The translations under genes and the position numbers were made by a program. The notes under the pieces were generated by a model. The model did no database searches. It was given only the letters and a program-made list of their open reading frames with translations, and was not told where the DNA came from. This document shows positions 17,101 to 25,778 of a stretch of 64,000 nucleotides of DNA, piece after piece; the first letter of the stretch is position 1; each line of letters begins with the position of its first letter. This stretch comes from Idiomarina loihiensis. Lineage in GTDB: Bacteria > Pseudomonadota > Gammaproteobacteria > Enterobacterales > Alteromonadaceae. The stretch covers positions 620,001-684,000 of the forward strand of contig NZ_CP074112.1 of the NCBI RefSeq assembly GCF_024584785.1, written 5' to 3'.

Positions 17101-17636
17101 ATCGGGAATAAATCAAGGAGCGAGCCGCGCACGCAAAACTCACCATGCTCCATGACTTGCGCCACGTGGCGGTACCCAGCCCGCTCTAGGCGTTGTCGTA
17201 GCTGGTGAATATCTAGCTGCTGCCCTTTGCTCAACTGCAATGTTTGACCGCTGACAAAATCTTTCGGTGCCACCCGGTGCAGCAAGGTATTGAGTGATAC
17301 AATCAAAGCTCCGCGTTTGAGATCTGGCAATTGCGCGAGCACTTTGAGACGCTCAGAAATAATATCTTGGTGCGGTGAAAAGCTATCGTAAGGTAAGGTT
17401 TCCCAATCAGGAAACACCCACAAGTGATCACGCCAAGTTGGCGTAAAGTAGGCTATTTCTTGCTCGAGACGGTGCGCTTGTGGCGCATCAGGCGTCACTA
17501 TCAAGACTGGACCGGGATGATTTTCAATGGTTTGGCCTAGGGCCATAGCAACGCTACTGCCATGTAACTCTTGCCAGGTAAGATCAATACTTGCTGAAGT
17601 TGGAGTAGGAGGGCTGAAAATTGATACCTGAGTCAT
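14163..17636 (-). CDS. mfd: Transcription-repair coupling factor Mfd
   Basis: A 1157-residue, full-length Mfd. In order: UvrB-like N-terminal module (DAPQAHRLEQEIAYF, PDWETLPYDSFSPH), the RNA-polymerase-interacting domain near 480-545 (LRIGQPVVHIDHGVGRYQGL), the RecG-like translocase with Walker A GDVGFGKTEVAMRAAF near 635, DEEHRFG, TATPIPRTL, and LRGRVGRSHHQAYAYLL, followed by the C-terminal TRCF domain. Mfd removes RNA polymerase stalled at DNA lesions and recruits UvrA. The ATG at 17636 is 120 nt from divergent lolC. It is the first gene of a long minus-strand run. Confidence 0.97.
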   Translation of the reverse strand: MTQVSIFSPPTPTSASIDLTWQELHGSSVAMALGQTIENHPGPVLIVTPDAPQAHRLEQEIAYFTPTWRDHLWVFPDWETLPYDSFSPHQDIISERLKVLAQLPDLKRGALIVSLNTLLHRVAPKDFVSGQTLQLSKGQQLDIHQLRQRLERAGYRHVAQVMEHGEFCVRGSLLDLFPMGCDEPYRLDFFDDELDSIRLFDPDTQLSATEIDAINLLPAHEFPTNETAIEGFRARYRDLFNASNERDSVYYQVSNKQFPGGIEYYQPLFFEQMATLFDYLPDNALLVTFGDIQGSLDSLWHDIQQRYEQRRYDPLRPLLAPHQVFMTVDQLHAGFKQLPRVRAMVPSDKAQPGPQHFATEALADIAVNHQLKDPLQNLRNKLTQLQQQQYRVLFLVESAGRRESLRELLAPLKLALAEVDDLQQFVDGSARTAISIAPVVHSFLLPAQQLAIITETELLGHRISQRRRKESQTGINAENMVRNLAELRIGQPVVHIDHGVGRYQGLKTLEAGGITTEFVTIEYAQQSILYVPVASLHVLSRYSGGEEASAPLHKLGNDQWEKAKRKAAEKIRDVAAELLDVYAKREAKPGYAFQLNQDDYRRFAASFPFEETDDQQQAIAGVLDDMQSNRAMDRLVCGDVGFGKTEVAMRAAFVAVNDGKQVAVLVPTTLLAQQHFENFKDRFADWPIRVEVLSRFKTSKQTKQILADLAAGKIDLVIGTHKLLSADVAFHDLGLLIVDEEHRFGVRQKEAIKRLRADVDILTLTATPIPRTLNMAMHGVRDLSIIATPPAKRLAVKTFVREYDEPTIREAVLREILRGGQVYFLHNNVETIEKTARELAELVPEARITVAHGQMRERELERIMSDFYHQRFNVLVCTTIVETGIDVPTANTIIMDRADHLGLAQMHQLRGRVGRSHHQAYAYLLTPHPKRMTKDALKRLEAISQLEDLGAGFMLATHDLEIRGAGELLGDEQSGQIESIGFTLYMEMLEQAVQAMRDGKEPALEQLLKAQAEVELRVPALLPEDYIGDVNIRLSLYKRIASANGPRELDEIQVELIDRFGLLPEPVKNLVRVTAIRHQAALLGLRRIEGSQQGISLEFGPDNKVQPAQLIELIQSQPNVYKLDGPNRLRILMKTEDTQARLKLVESLLEQLLRGTE

Positions 17637-17756
17637 GAATAAAATACGTCCGGATAGCCAACAATATAGGTTGTGATGAAGTATACCTGAACTTGCCGCT
17701 TGGATCAGTGGCGAGTTTTCTTTATGCTTGCAGCGCGTTAATTTTTAGGAACATGC

Positions 17757-18998
17757 ATGGGCCAGTCAGCAGCAATATACCTTGGGCTTCGTTATAGTCG
17801 TGCCAAGCACGGCAGTAAGTTCACTCGTTTTATTAATCGGTTTGCGTTTGCCGGGATTGTCGTGGGCGTCGCGGCACTCATCGTGGTGAGCTCGGTCATG
17901 AATGGTTTTGAACAGCAACTGAAACAACGTATTTTAGGTGTGGTGCCGCAACTCACAGTGAGCAGTGCTAATACTGCCGGCATCAGCGCAACCGACACTT
18001 TTATTCGGCAATTGCCAGCATTACCGGGCGAGCGCGCGAAAGTGCCCCAGGTAAGTAGTGCCGGGGTGGTGCAAAGTGGCGGTCAGCTGCGTCCGGTACT
18101 TATTCAAGGGTTATTTCCTGAGGTGGCTGGCGCCGCCGTGCAATGGCAACCGCTGCAACAGCACCTACAGTTTGGCGAGATAGAACGCCTGCAAGCAGGC
18201 GGTTATGGCGTTCTGATTGGTCAAGCCTTAGCGCAACAATTGGATGTCTGGCCCGGTGATAGTATCCGCGTGATTGCAGCCGCCGGCGGGGTTTACACAC
18301 CCCTAGGCTTAATGCCAGCGCAACGGCAATTTACCATTGTTGGCATTGTAGCCATGCAATCAGAAGCCGATGGTCAGCTACTGGTGATGCACGGTAGCGA
18401 TGCCGCACGGCTACTGCGTTTACCTGATTCACAGGTATCTAATGTGCGTTATTATTTCACCGATCCGTTTCAGGCGATTAGCGCTGCCGAATACTTGCAG
18501 CAGCAGTTGGGGCCGGACTTTAATGTGCGAAGCTGGCGCTCTCAATACGGTGAACTGTTTGATGCCGTAAACATGGAAAAACGCATGGTCGGCTTGATGC
18601 TTGGGCTGATTATCGCCGTCGCTGCGTTTAATATTGTGTCAGCGCTGATGATGCTCATTCAAGATAAGCAGACCGATATCGCTATTCTGCAAACCATGGG
18701 CATGCGCAAAAGTGGTATCTATCAGATGTTCCTCATGCAGGGCCTTACCAATGGCGTGATTGGCAGCCTGCTGGGGCTTACAGCGGGGGTATTGCTGGCT
18801 GGTAATTTAAACCAAGTGTTGAGTTTATTACAGGTAGATTTGAGTTTTACCGGGCAAGCCGGCTTACCTGTGCTAATGCAACCGGAGCAAATTGTCACGA
18901 TAGTGCTGGCAGCGTTGTTATTGACCTTGTTAGCAACGTTATATCCAGCTTGGCGCGCTAGCCAAACTCAACCAGCACGGGCGTTAACCTATGAATAA
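17757..18998 (+). CDS. lolC: Lipoprotein-releasing ABC transporter permease LolC
   Basis: A 413-residue permease of the LolCDE complex, which extracts mature lipoproteins from the inner membrane and hands them to LolA. Topology is one N-terminal helix (about 28-50), a large periplasmic domain, then three C-terminal helices (about 270-300, 320-345, 375-400), as in FtsX/MacB-type proteins. The N-terminal YLGLRYSRAKHGSKFTRFI and the MNGFEQQLKQRILG segment are typical of LolC/E. It is placed first in lolC-lolD-lolE order and overlaps lolD by 8 nt. Confidence 0.92.
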   Translation: MGQSAAIYLGLRYSRAKHGSKFTRFINRFAFAGIVVGVAALIVVSSVMNGFEQQLKQRILGVVPQLTVSSANTAGISATDTFIRQLPALPGERAKVPQVSSAGVVQSGGQLRPVLIQGLFPEVAGAAVQWQPLQQHLQFGEIERLQAGGYGVLIGQALAQQLDVWPGDSIRVIAAAGGVYTPLGLMPAQRQFTIVGIVAMQSEADGQLLVMHGSDAARLLRLPDSQVSNVRYYFTDPFQAISAAEYLQQQLGPDFNVRSWRSQYGELFDAVNMEKRMVGLMLGLIIAVAAFNIVSALMMLIQDKQTDIAILQTMGMRKSGIYQMFLMQGLTNGVIGSLLGLTAGVLLAGNLNQVLSLLQVDLSFTGQAGLPVLMQPEQIVTIVLAALLLTLLATLYPAWRASQTQPARALTYE

Positions 18999-19746
18999 CC
19001 AAGCAGATACCGCAGCTGCGGCGCTTAGAGAGGAAGTACAGATGTTAATGGAATGCCGTCAAGTAAGTCGCCATTATCAAGATGGAGACCGGCAATTACA
19101 GGTGTTGCAAGAGGTAGACTTAAAGATAGCTGCCGGTGATATGCTGGCCATTGTGGGTAGCTCAGGGTCTGGTAAATCTACCTTATTGCATTGTATGGGC
19201 GGCCTCGATCAAGTGAGTTCGGGCGAGATCCTCTATAAAAACCAAACCATTCAGCAGTGGTCGAGTGCGCAACTAGCCGATTGGCGCAATCAGCAATTGG
19301 GCTTTATTTACCAATTTCATCATTTGTTGCCAGAGTTTAATGCCCAAGAAAATGTGGCGATGCCACTGTTTATTGCTGGGGTGAAACGCGCAGAGGCACT
19401 CAAACAGGCTGCAGAATTGCTCGAACGAGTAGGGCTGCAGGCCCGTGCACGCCATCGTCCTAGCGAGCTATCGGGCGGTGAACGCCAGCGGGTGGCCATC
19501 GCACGGGCGTTGGTGAATCGACCCCAATTAGTCCTCGCTGATGAGCCCACAGGTAATTTGGATGATGCTACTGCAGCGAGTGTTTTTGCTTTGCTGCAAC
19601 AGCTTAATCAAGAGCTAGCAACGGCTTTTGTGTTGGTTACACATGATCAAAGTTTGGCGGCACAACTGCCGCGCACTCTCCATTTGCAGCATGGTAAATT
19701 GGTCACGGCTAGCGCTTATGCTGCAGCGCAGCGAGAGACAAACTGA
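18991..19746 (+). CDS. lolD: Lipoprotein-releasing ABC transporter ATPase LolD
   Basis: A 251-residue cytoplasmic ATPase with Walker [11 protein letters not shown]-loop region [14 protein letters not shown] (the FHHLLPEF stretch is a LolD hallmark), signature LSGGERQR, Walker [13 protein letters not shown] and the H-loop VTHD. The annotated ATG 18991 overlaps lolC by 8 nt; an internal ATG (MLMECRQ, residue 19 onward) would shorten it to the usual 230-235 residues, so the first 18-20 residues may not be translated. It ends on the first base of lolE's ATG (1-nt overlap). Confidence 0.94.
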   Translation: MNNQADTAAAALREEVQMLMECRQVSRHYQDGDRQLQVLQEVDLKIAAGDMLAIVGSSGSGKSTLLHCMGGLDQVSSGEILYKNQTIQQWSSAQLADWRNQQLGFIYQFHHLLPEFNAQENVAMPLFIAGVKRAEALKQAAELLERVGLQARARHRPSELSGGERQRVAIARALVNRPQLVLADEPTGNLDDATAASVFALLQQLNQELATAFVLVTHDQSLAAQLPRTLHLQHGKLVTASAYAAAQRETN

Positions 19747-20975
19747 TGCGAGCTTGGCAGTTATCTTGGTTATTGGCGCGACGTTTTCGTGGTAAGCGTG
19801 AGCGCAGTGGCTTCGTTAGTTTTATCTCGGCGTCTTCGACGTTAGGGATAGCCCTTGGCTGTATGGTGTTTATCACTGGTCTAAGCGTGATGAACGGCTT
19901 TGAAGAGGTGTTACAGAAGCGTTTTTTGAGCTTGGTACCGCAAGTTGAATTTAGTGCGGTTAAGGGACAGCTTAAAGACCCTCAAGGGATTATTGAGTTG
20001 GCGCTAGCTCACCCTCAGGTAGCAAGTGCGCGAGCCGTTATTCGTAGCCAAGCATTGATCCAGCAAGGCACCGAATTTGTCGGCGTGCAACTAGAAGGTA
20101 TCGCTACGGAACAGCCCCATGCCATTGCGGATTACATGCCAGCTGCAACCTGGCAACAATTACAACAACAACCTCGTGGCGTCGTATTAGGTAGTCAACT
20201 AGCAGCTCGTTTAGACGTCCAAACAGGAGATAAATTAGCCTTGATGGTGGCTCAACAGGGCAGTTTCAAACAGCCTAAACGCCAAGCTTTAACCGTGGTG
20301 GGTACTTTTACCTTCGGTGGCCAAGTGGATCATCAATACGCCTATGTTGATTTAACTACTGCGCAAGCCCTGATGGGCTTCAGTGAGGGTGCGCAAGCGG
20401 TTGAATTAGCAGTGACGGATATTTTTGCGGTGCAGCAAATCGCCACGCAGTTAGGCTATCAGATTGATGATTATGTGTATCTTGACCACTGGATGCGCTC
20501 GCAAGGGCATTTGTATCGCGATATTCAATTGGTGCGCTTGGTGATGTATTTGGTGTTGGTGTTAGTGTTAGCGGTGGCCTGCTTTAATATCGTCTCAACT
20601 CTGGTGATGACGGTGCAAGAAAAACAGCGCCACATAGGTATTTTAAGGACCATGGGATTGCGCCGCGTACGCATCATGCAGGTATTCATTTGGCAAGGCC
20701 TACAAAATGGGGTGTTGGGGATTAGTCTGGGCGTGCTGGCAGGAATTGTTCTGACGAGTTCGTTGCCCTACGTGCTGCAGTGGTTTCAGCAGCTAACGGG
20801 GGATACCTTGCTGGCAAGTGACGTTTATTTTGTCACTAGTATTCCCGTGCAACTGCAAGGGTTAGATATTGTCCTCGTGGCCTTGGTTGCTTTGCTGATG
20901 AGTGGTTTAGCAACGCTTTATCCGGCTTGGCAAGCATCGCGCACAGACATCGTTAAAGCTATTAGCGCAACTTAG
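19746..20975 (+). CDS. lolE: Lipoprotein-releasing ABC transporter permease LolE
   Basis: The second permease of LolCDE, 409 residues, with the same layout as LolC: an N-terminal helix (about 27-50, FVSFISASSTLGIALGCMVFI), the MNGFEEVLQKRFLSLVP motif, a periplasmic domain, and three C-terminal helices. The RQHIGILRTMG-like loop (RHIGILRTMGLRR near 298) is the coupling region that contacts LolD. Start overlaps the lolD stop by one base. It is the last gene of the lol operon; the next gene is convergent 22 nt away and no strong terminator is visible. Confidence 0.92.
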   Translation: MRAWQLSWLLARRFRGKRERSGFVSFISASSTLGIALGCMVFITGLSVMNGFEEVLQKRFLSLVPQVEFSAVKGQLKDPQGIIELALAHPQVASARAVIRSQALIQQGTEFVGVQLEGIATEQPHAIADYMPAATWQQLQQQPRGVVLGSQLAARLDVQTGDKLALMVAQQGSFKQPKRQALTVVGTFTFGGQVDHQYAYVDLTTAQALMGFSEGAQAVELAVTDIFAVQQIATQLGYQIDDYVYLDHWMRSQGHLYRDIQLVRLVMYLVLVLVLAVACFNIVSTLVMTVQEKQRHIGILRTMGLRRVRIMQVFIWQGLQNGVLGISLGVLAGIVLTSSLPYVLQWFQQLTGDTLLASDVYFVTSIPVQLQGLDIVLVALVALLMSGLATLYPAWQASRTDIVKAISAT

Positions 20976-20997
20976 TCTTCGCGCTAAGGCAAACAAG

Positions 20998-21615
20998 TTA
21001 ATCAGGATCGTTGGAATGATTCCGTTTGTCTTGTTTGTGCGTGCGCTCATGGGGACGCTGTGCGTGCGGTAAATGCTCAATTGCCCGCTCTTTGGCTGCC
21101 GCTAACATGCGTGCAGCTCTGGCGCGCCAAGCATTTACCACAGACTGTCGCCAGAGCAAACTGATACTGATATAACCGATAATACTGACCAACACAGCCA
21201 CAATAAAGCAGCCCAACAAAAAGGCCGGACCAATTGTTCCTATGCTTTGCGCCAGCCAACCCCAGGATAATTCAAACGCAAACGGCTGATTGCCTTGATC
21301 CAAAACCCAAGCCCCAAGCAAGTAGCAAAAGTAAAACAGCACCGGCATGGTGATTGGATTCGACACCCACACCAAAGCTACTGAAAGTGGTAAATTAACT
21401 CGCAATGGAATGGCCGCAGCAGCAGCTAGCAGCATTTGAAACGGCACCGGGATAAAGGCAAAGAATAAGCCCACTGCAAAAGCCCCGGCGGCGGAGCGTC
21501 GGTTTAAGTGCCAGAGGTTGGCATCATGCAGCAGACTTCCAAATATCTTCAAGCTACGACTATTACGAATAGACTCATGGCTTGGCATGATGCGTTGAAT
21601 AAATTTCTTCGGCAT
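20998..21615 (-). CDS. DUF2062 family membrane protein
   Basis: A 205-residue protein with about three hydrophobic segments. The sequence SAAGAFAVGLFFAFIPVPFQ near 42, and VSNPITMPVLFYFCYLLG near 85, are the DUF2062 hallmark. The C-terminus is basic and histidine-rich. DUF2062 proteins have no firmly established function; some occur fused to glycosyltransferases. No strong ribosome-binding site precedes ATG 21615. It sits between lolE (convergent) and comEC (divergent, 47 nt). Confidence 0.8.
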   Translation of the reverse strand: MPKKFIQRIMPSHESIRNSRSLKIFGSLLHDANLWHLNRRSAAGAFAVGLFFAFIPVPFQMLLAAAAAIPLRVNLPLSVALVWVSNPITMPVLFYFCYLLGAWVLDQGNQPFAFELSWGWLAQSIGTIGPAFLLGCFIVAVLVSIIGYISISLLWRQSVVNAWRARAARMLAAAKERAIEHLPHAQRPHERTHKQDKRNHSNDPD

Positions 21616-21662
21616 TTTTTCTCGTTCAGACCTGTTGGGTCACCAACTAAGGTACAACATCC

Positions 21663-23945
21663 ATGGATAGGTGGTTGTGCGCCGGGCTGTTTGGGTTTGC
21701 GTTAAGCTTTACTCTAGGCAAACCGATAGCATTCTGGCAATGGCTATTAGCCTCAACTTTAGTCGTAGTGGCTACATTCTATTGGCCTGCACAGCGCCGG
21801 CATAGCATCTTGTTAGGGTGTCTATTGTGCGGTATTGGGTGGGGCTCTGGCAATGCCTATTTCAGTCAAAACTGGCAAATACCCCCAAAGTGGCAGGGGC
21901 AACATGTAACCATAAACTTAGTGATTGAAGAGCTCCCACAACATGCTGAGGATTATTGGCGTTTGGCTGGAACGCTGACCGCGATTGATGGTGAAGCAGT
22001 ACCATCAGCATGGCTACAACCGAGTGTAAAAGTGCGTTTGAATTGGTATGAACCTACTGCAGAGCGTCTGCCTCAAGCTGGAGAAACTTGGCAATTGCAA
22101 GTCAAGCTGAGGGCCCCGCAAGGAGTTCGCAATGAAGGTGGTTTTCTTTACCATCGTTATTTACTGAGCCAAGGTATTGTGGCGCTTGGCAGCATCAAGC
22201 AAGGCCACTATGTAGCTGGTAGAGCAAATTTACGACAACGCCTCTTTAATCGAATCGCACAGTTAGAGTTAAGCCAAGGGGGCATTTTAGCTGCATTGTT
22301 GGTAGGCGAGCGGCAACTTATTCCTACCGAGCAGTGGCATGCTTATCAGCGCACCGGGTTAGCGCACTTGATTGCTATCTCAGGATTACATCTAAGTTTA
22401 GTTGCCGGTTTTGTGCTGCTTAGTGCCAAGCAACTGGGGCGGCGGCTGGGGCAGCAGCGCAGTAGGCGTGAACGCTTGAGCTTGGTGCTACCGAGTGCTT
22501 GGTTGGCCTTGTTAGTGGCGTTAGGCTATGCCTATTTGGCGGGGTTTGCTACCGCTACTACGCGCGCCTTTGCGATGTTGCTGGTGGTGTTATTGCACAA
22601 ACAAGCTGGCCTTTACACGCCGCCCTCGCGAGTGCTGCTGCGCGCTGTGGCGCTGGTATGTTTGGTGGAGCCATTAGCACCGTTGCAGCCTGGCTTTTGG
22701 TTATCGGTGCTGGCTGTTGCGAGTATTCTATTCATGCAGTGGCGCTGGCTGCCGGCTCAAGGTAAAGGTCGGGCAATCAGAATGCTCTGGCGGTTAGAGT
22801 GGGTGTTAACCTTGTTACTATGGCCCCTTACATTAGTATGGTTTGGTGGCTTGCCGCTATTAGCTCCAGTAACAAACTTACTTTTGGTGCCTGTGTTCTC
22901 CTTGTGGGTGTTACCGTTAGCTTTACTGGCTCTGTTGGCGATGTTGCTACAACTTAGTTGGCTGAGCGAGTTGCTGTTGCGAATTGCGCAGTGGCCGATA
23001 GAGCTGGTTGAACCTGTACTCCTGTGGCTAGCACAGCAACCATGGCAATGGTTAGCAGCCGAACATTCCGCACCCCTGGAACTCTTGTTAGTGGGGTTAG
23101 TCTGTTGGTTTTTACCGTTAGCTTGGTATTGGCGTTTAACCAGTCTAGCCGCACTGCTATTGGTGTTAGCTATCCAACAGCAGTTGGTGCAGTACCAACT
23201 GCATTTGTGGGTGCATGTGTTGGATGTAGAGCAAGGCAGCGCTGTGGTTATCGAACGCCAAGGTTTTGCGCTCTTGGTGGACGTGGGCGCGCGCTGGCCT
23301 AGTGGTGGTGATATGGCAGAGCGGGTGCTACTGCCTTTTTTACAGCAGCGTAGATTAACCCCCGAACTGGCTTTTATCAGTCACACGGATAGTGATCATC
23401 GCGGCGGCAGCGCTACTGTCAAAGCTCGTTATCCGCAGGTGCGTTGGTTCGGCAGCAATGAAGGCAGTGCTTGTGTGGCTGGCCAACAGGGCGATTGGCG
23501 CGGTGTGCATTGGCAAGTACTGCACCCGCGCCAACTGTCGGATAATCAACACAACGATCAGTCCTGCGTGTTGAAAATATCCTACGGCGCATTACAGATG
23601 TTACTCCCTGGGGATATCTCCACCCGTGCCGAACGCCAATTGCTAGCCCAGCTAGCACCGGTAGAAGCCGAGGTACTGGTGTTGGCCCATCATGGCAGCA
23701 ATAGCTCCAGTGAGAGCTACTTTTTGCAGGCGGTTAAACCAAGTATCAGTATCGCCAGTAGAGGCCGAAATAACGCCTATGGGATGGTTAGCCCAGCGGT
23801 AAAAGAGCGGTTACAGCAGTTACAGATCCCGTTGCTAGATACGGCCATGGGTGGGCAGATAAGCATCTATGCAGATAGTCAGCAGTGGTATGTACAACAG
23901 CCCTATGCCGCAGCTGTCAGGCCATGGTTTGACGCAGACAACTAG
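21663..23945 (+). CDS. comEC: DNA internalization channel ComEC/Rec2
   Basis: A 760-residue polytopic protein. An N-terminal helix pair and an OB-like periplasmic domain (about 60-180) are followed by the competence region with GLAHLIAISGLHLSLVAGF near 230 and GFATATTRAFAM near 295. A C-terminal metallo-beta-lactamase-like domain (about 520-745) shows LDVEQGSAVVIE, SHTDSDHRGG and LAHHGSNSSS. ComEC carries single-stranded DNA across the inner membrane during natural transformation. All domains are complete, so uptake is possible if the pilus genes exist elsewhere. It diverges from the DUF2062 gene and precedes msbA by 69 nt. Confidence 0.93.
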   Translation: MDRWLCAGLFGFALSFTLGKPIAFWQWLLASTLVVVATFYWPAQRRHSILLGCLLCGIGWGSGNAYFSQNWQIPPKWQGQHVTINLVIEELPQHAEDYWRLAGTLTAIDGEAVPSAWLQPSVKVRLNWYEPTAERLPQAGETWQLQVKLRAPQGVRNEGGFLYHRYLLSQGIVALGSIKQGHYVAGRANLRQRLFNRIAQLELSQGGILAALLVGERQLIPTEQWHAYQRTGLAHLIAISGLHLSLVAGFVLLSAKQLGRRLGQQRSRRERLSLVLPSAWLALLVALGYAYLAGFATATTRAFAMLLVVLLHKQAGLYTPPSRVLLRAVALVCLVEPLAPLQPGFWLSVLAVASILFMQWRWLPAQGKGRAIRMLWRLEWVLTLLLWPLTLVWFGGLPLLAPVTNLLLVPVFSLWVLPLALLALLAMLLQLSWLSELLLRIAQWPIELVEPVLLWLAQQPWQWLAAEHSAPLELLLVGLVCWFLPLAWYWRLTSLAALLLVLAIQQQLVQYQLHLWVHVLDVEQGSAVVIERQGFALLVDVGARWPSGGDMAERVLLPFLQQRRLTPELAFISHTDSDHRGGSATVKARYPQVRWFGSNEGSACVAGQQGDWRGVHWQVLHPRQLSDNQHNDQSCVLKISYGALQMLLPGDISTRAERQLLAQLAPVEAEVLVLAHHGSNSSSESYFLQAVKPSISIASRGRNNAYGMVSPAVKERLQQLQIPLLDTAMGGQISIYADSQQWYVQQPYAAAVRPWFDADN

Positions 23946-24014
23946 CCAGTTACTAGGTAAAACGGTTAGAATGGCGCTAATCTATGGCTAAATGATGGCT
24001 AAACAGCATATTAC

Positions 24015-25778
24015 ATGAGCACAGAAACTATCCCAGACGCTGTTAAACAGCGCACTTTTAAGCGCTTGTTAGCGTACATAAAACCTTATCGTGCAGCCTT
24101 TGCACTGTCGATTTTTGGCATGTTAGGTTACGCGGCAGTTGATACTTTTTTCTTCTCCCAGATAGAAACCCTGATTGATGATGGTTTAACCGAACATAAC
24201 CCTAAAATTTTGCTTTACGGTGCAATTTTTGTACCTTTGGTTTTTATAGGTCGTGGCTTATTTAACTTTATTTCGACCTACTTCTTGAATTGGGTAGGTT
24301 TTCGGGTTGTGACAACCATGCGGCAACAGCTGTTTGACCACATGGTGAAGTTACCCGTTAGCTTTCACGACAACCACTCAACCGGCGAACTGCTGTCCAA
24401 AATTACTTACACCTCACAACAAGTCGCTGAGGCTAGTAGCCGTGCGGTGCTTGTCTTGATCCGTGAAGGTGCCTTTGTGATCGGCTTGTTGAGCTTGATG
24501 TTCTATCATAGCTGGCAGCTTAGTTTAGTATTTTTGGTGGTGGGACCGCTTATTGCTAAAGTGGTGTCCGTGGTTTCTAAACGTTTTCGGCAAGTATCGC
24601 GCCGTATTCAAACGGCGATGGGCAATGTCACCACCACGGCAGAACAGATGCTAAATGGGCATAAAGTGGTGGTGATGTACGAAGGCCAAAAACGCGAATC
24701 TAAACGCTTCAGTGATATTAATAATGTCACTCGTAATCAAAATATGAAGCTGGTCACCTCGCAATCTCTAAGCACCTCGGTGATTCAGCTGATCGCCTCT
24801 TTTAGTTTGTCGATGGTGTTGGTGTTGGCCAGCTTTCCAGAGATGCTCACAGAGCTCTCGGCAGGTGCCTTTACTACTTTGTTAACGTCGATGATCATGC
24901 TACTGCGTCCGCTCAAACAATTAACCACTGTCAATAGTGATTTTCAACGAGGCATTGCTGCGGCGCAGAGTATCTTTGAAGTATTAGATGAGCGTCCAGA
25001 GCAAGATACCGGCAAGTTGGTGATAGAGCGAGCGCAAGGCAATATTCGTTTTGACGATGTACAGTTTGCATATGGCGATAGCGATGCGCCGGCCTTGGAT
25101 CACGTTAGCTTTGAAGTGACGGCGGGTAAAACCTTGGCCCTGGTAGGGCGTTCGGGCAGTGGTAAATCGACCATCTCGAACTTGCTGACACGTTTCTATA
25201 CCCCGCAAGGGGGTAGGATCTTGCTTGATGGCGTGGATATTTACGACTACAAACTCAAATGTTTGCGGCGTCAGTTTGCGTTGGTATCTCAGCATGTGAC
25301 TTTGTTTAACGATACCATCGCCAATAACATTGCCTATGGTGCGCGTAGTGAAGTAACCCCAGAACGTATCCGCGAAGTAGCAGAACAAGCCTTTATCACC
25401 GAATTTACGGATAACTTGCCACTTGGGTTAGATACCATGGTTGGTGAGAATGGGGTGATGTTATCTGGTGGTCAGCGTCAACGGATCGCTATAGCCCGCG
25501 CTTTGTTGCGTGATGCTCCGATTTTAATTTTAGATGAGGCGACATCGGCGTTGGATACTGAATCAGAACGACACATCCAAAAAGCACTGAGCCGGTTACA
25601 GCAGAATCGTACCTCGATCGTGATTGCACATCGGCTATCAACCATCGAAAATGCCGATGAGATTTTAGTGATGGAAGACGGCAAAGTTCTAGAGCGTGGC
25701 AGCCATGCCGAGCTTATTGAACGTCAAGGCGCTTATTATCAATTGCACAGCCTGCAGTTTAATGGAGGCGAGTTGTAA
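24015..25778 (+). CDS. msbA: Lipid A export ATP-binding/permease protein MsbA
   Basis: A 587-residue ABC half-transporter that flips lipid A-core across the inner membrane. Six membrane helices occupy about residues 20-310; the nucleotide-binding domain follows with Walker A GRSGSGKST near 378, QHVTLFNDTIANNIAYG, signature LSGGQRQRIAIARALL and Walker B ILILDEATSALD, then the H-loop IAHRLST. Length and identity of motifs match MsbA, and the downstream lpxK (1-nt overlap) is the standard partner, so assignment as MsbA over other ABC exporters is secure. Confidence 0.95.
   Translation: MSTETIPDAVKQRTFKRLLAYIKPYRAAFALSIFGMLGYAAVDTFFFSQIETLIDDGLTEHNPKILLYGAIFVPLVFIGRGLFNFISTYFLNWVGFRVVTTMRQQLFDHMVKLPVSFHDNHSTGELLSKITYTSQQVAEASSRAVLVLIREGAFVIGLLSLMFYHSWQLSLVFLVVGPLIAKVVSVVSKRFRQVSRRIQTAMGNVTTTAEQMLNGHKVVVMYEGQKRESKRFSDINNVTRNQNMKLVTSQSLSTSVIQLIASFSLSMVLVLASFPEMLTELSAGAFTTLLTSMIMLLRPLKQLTTVNSDFQRGIAAAQSIFEVLDERPEQDTGKLVIERAQGNIRFDDVQFAYGDSDAPALDHVSFEVTAGKTLALVGRSGSGKSTISNLLTRFYTPQGGRILLDGVDIYDYKLKCLRRQFALVSQHVTLFNDTIANNIAYGARSEVTPERIREVAEQAFITEFTDNLPLGLDTMVGENGVMLSGGQRQRIAIARALLRDAPILILDEATSALDTESERHIQKALSRLQQNRTSIVIAHRLSTIENADEILVMEDGKVLERGSHAELIERQGAYYQLHSLQFNGGEL

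Noticed and set aside
24984-25388. A 134-codon minus-strand frame inside msbA
   Set aside because: Antisense to the nucleotide-binding domain of msbA, with no ribosome site or recognisable protein features.
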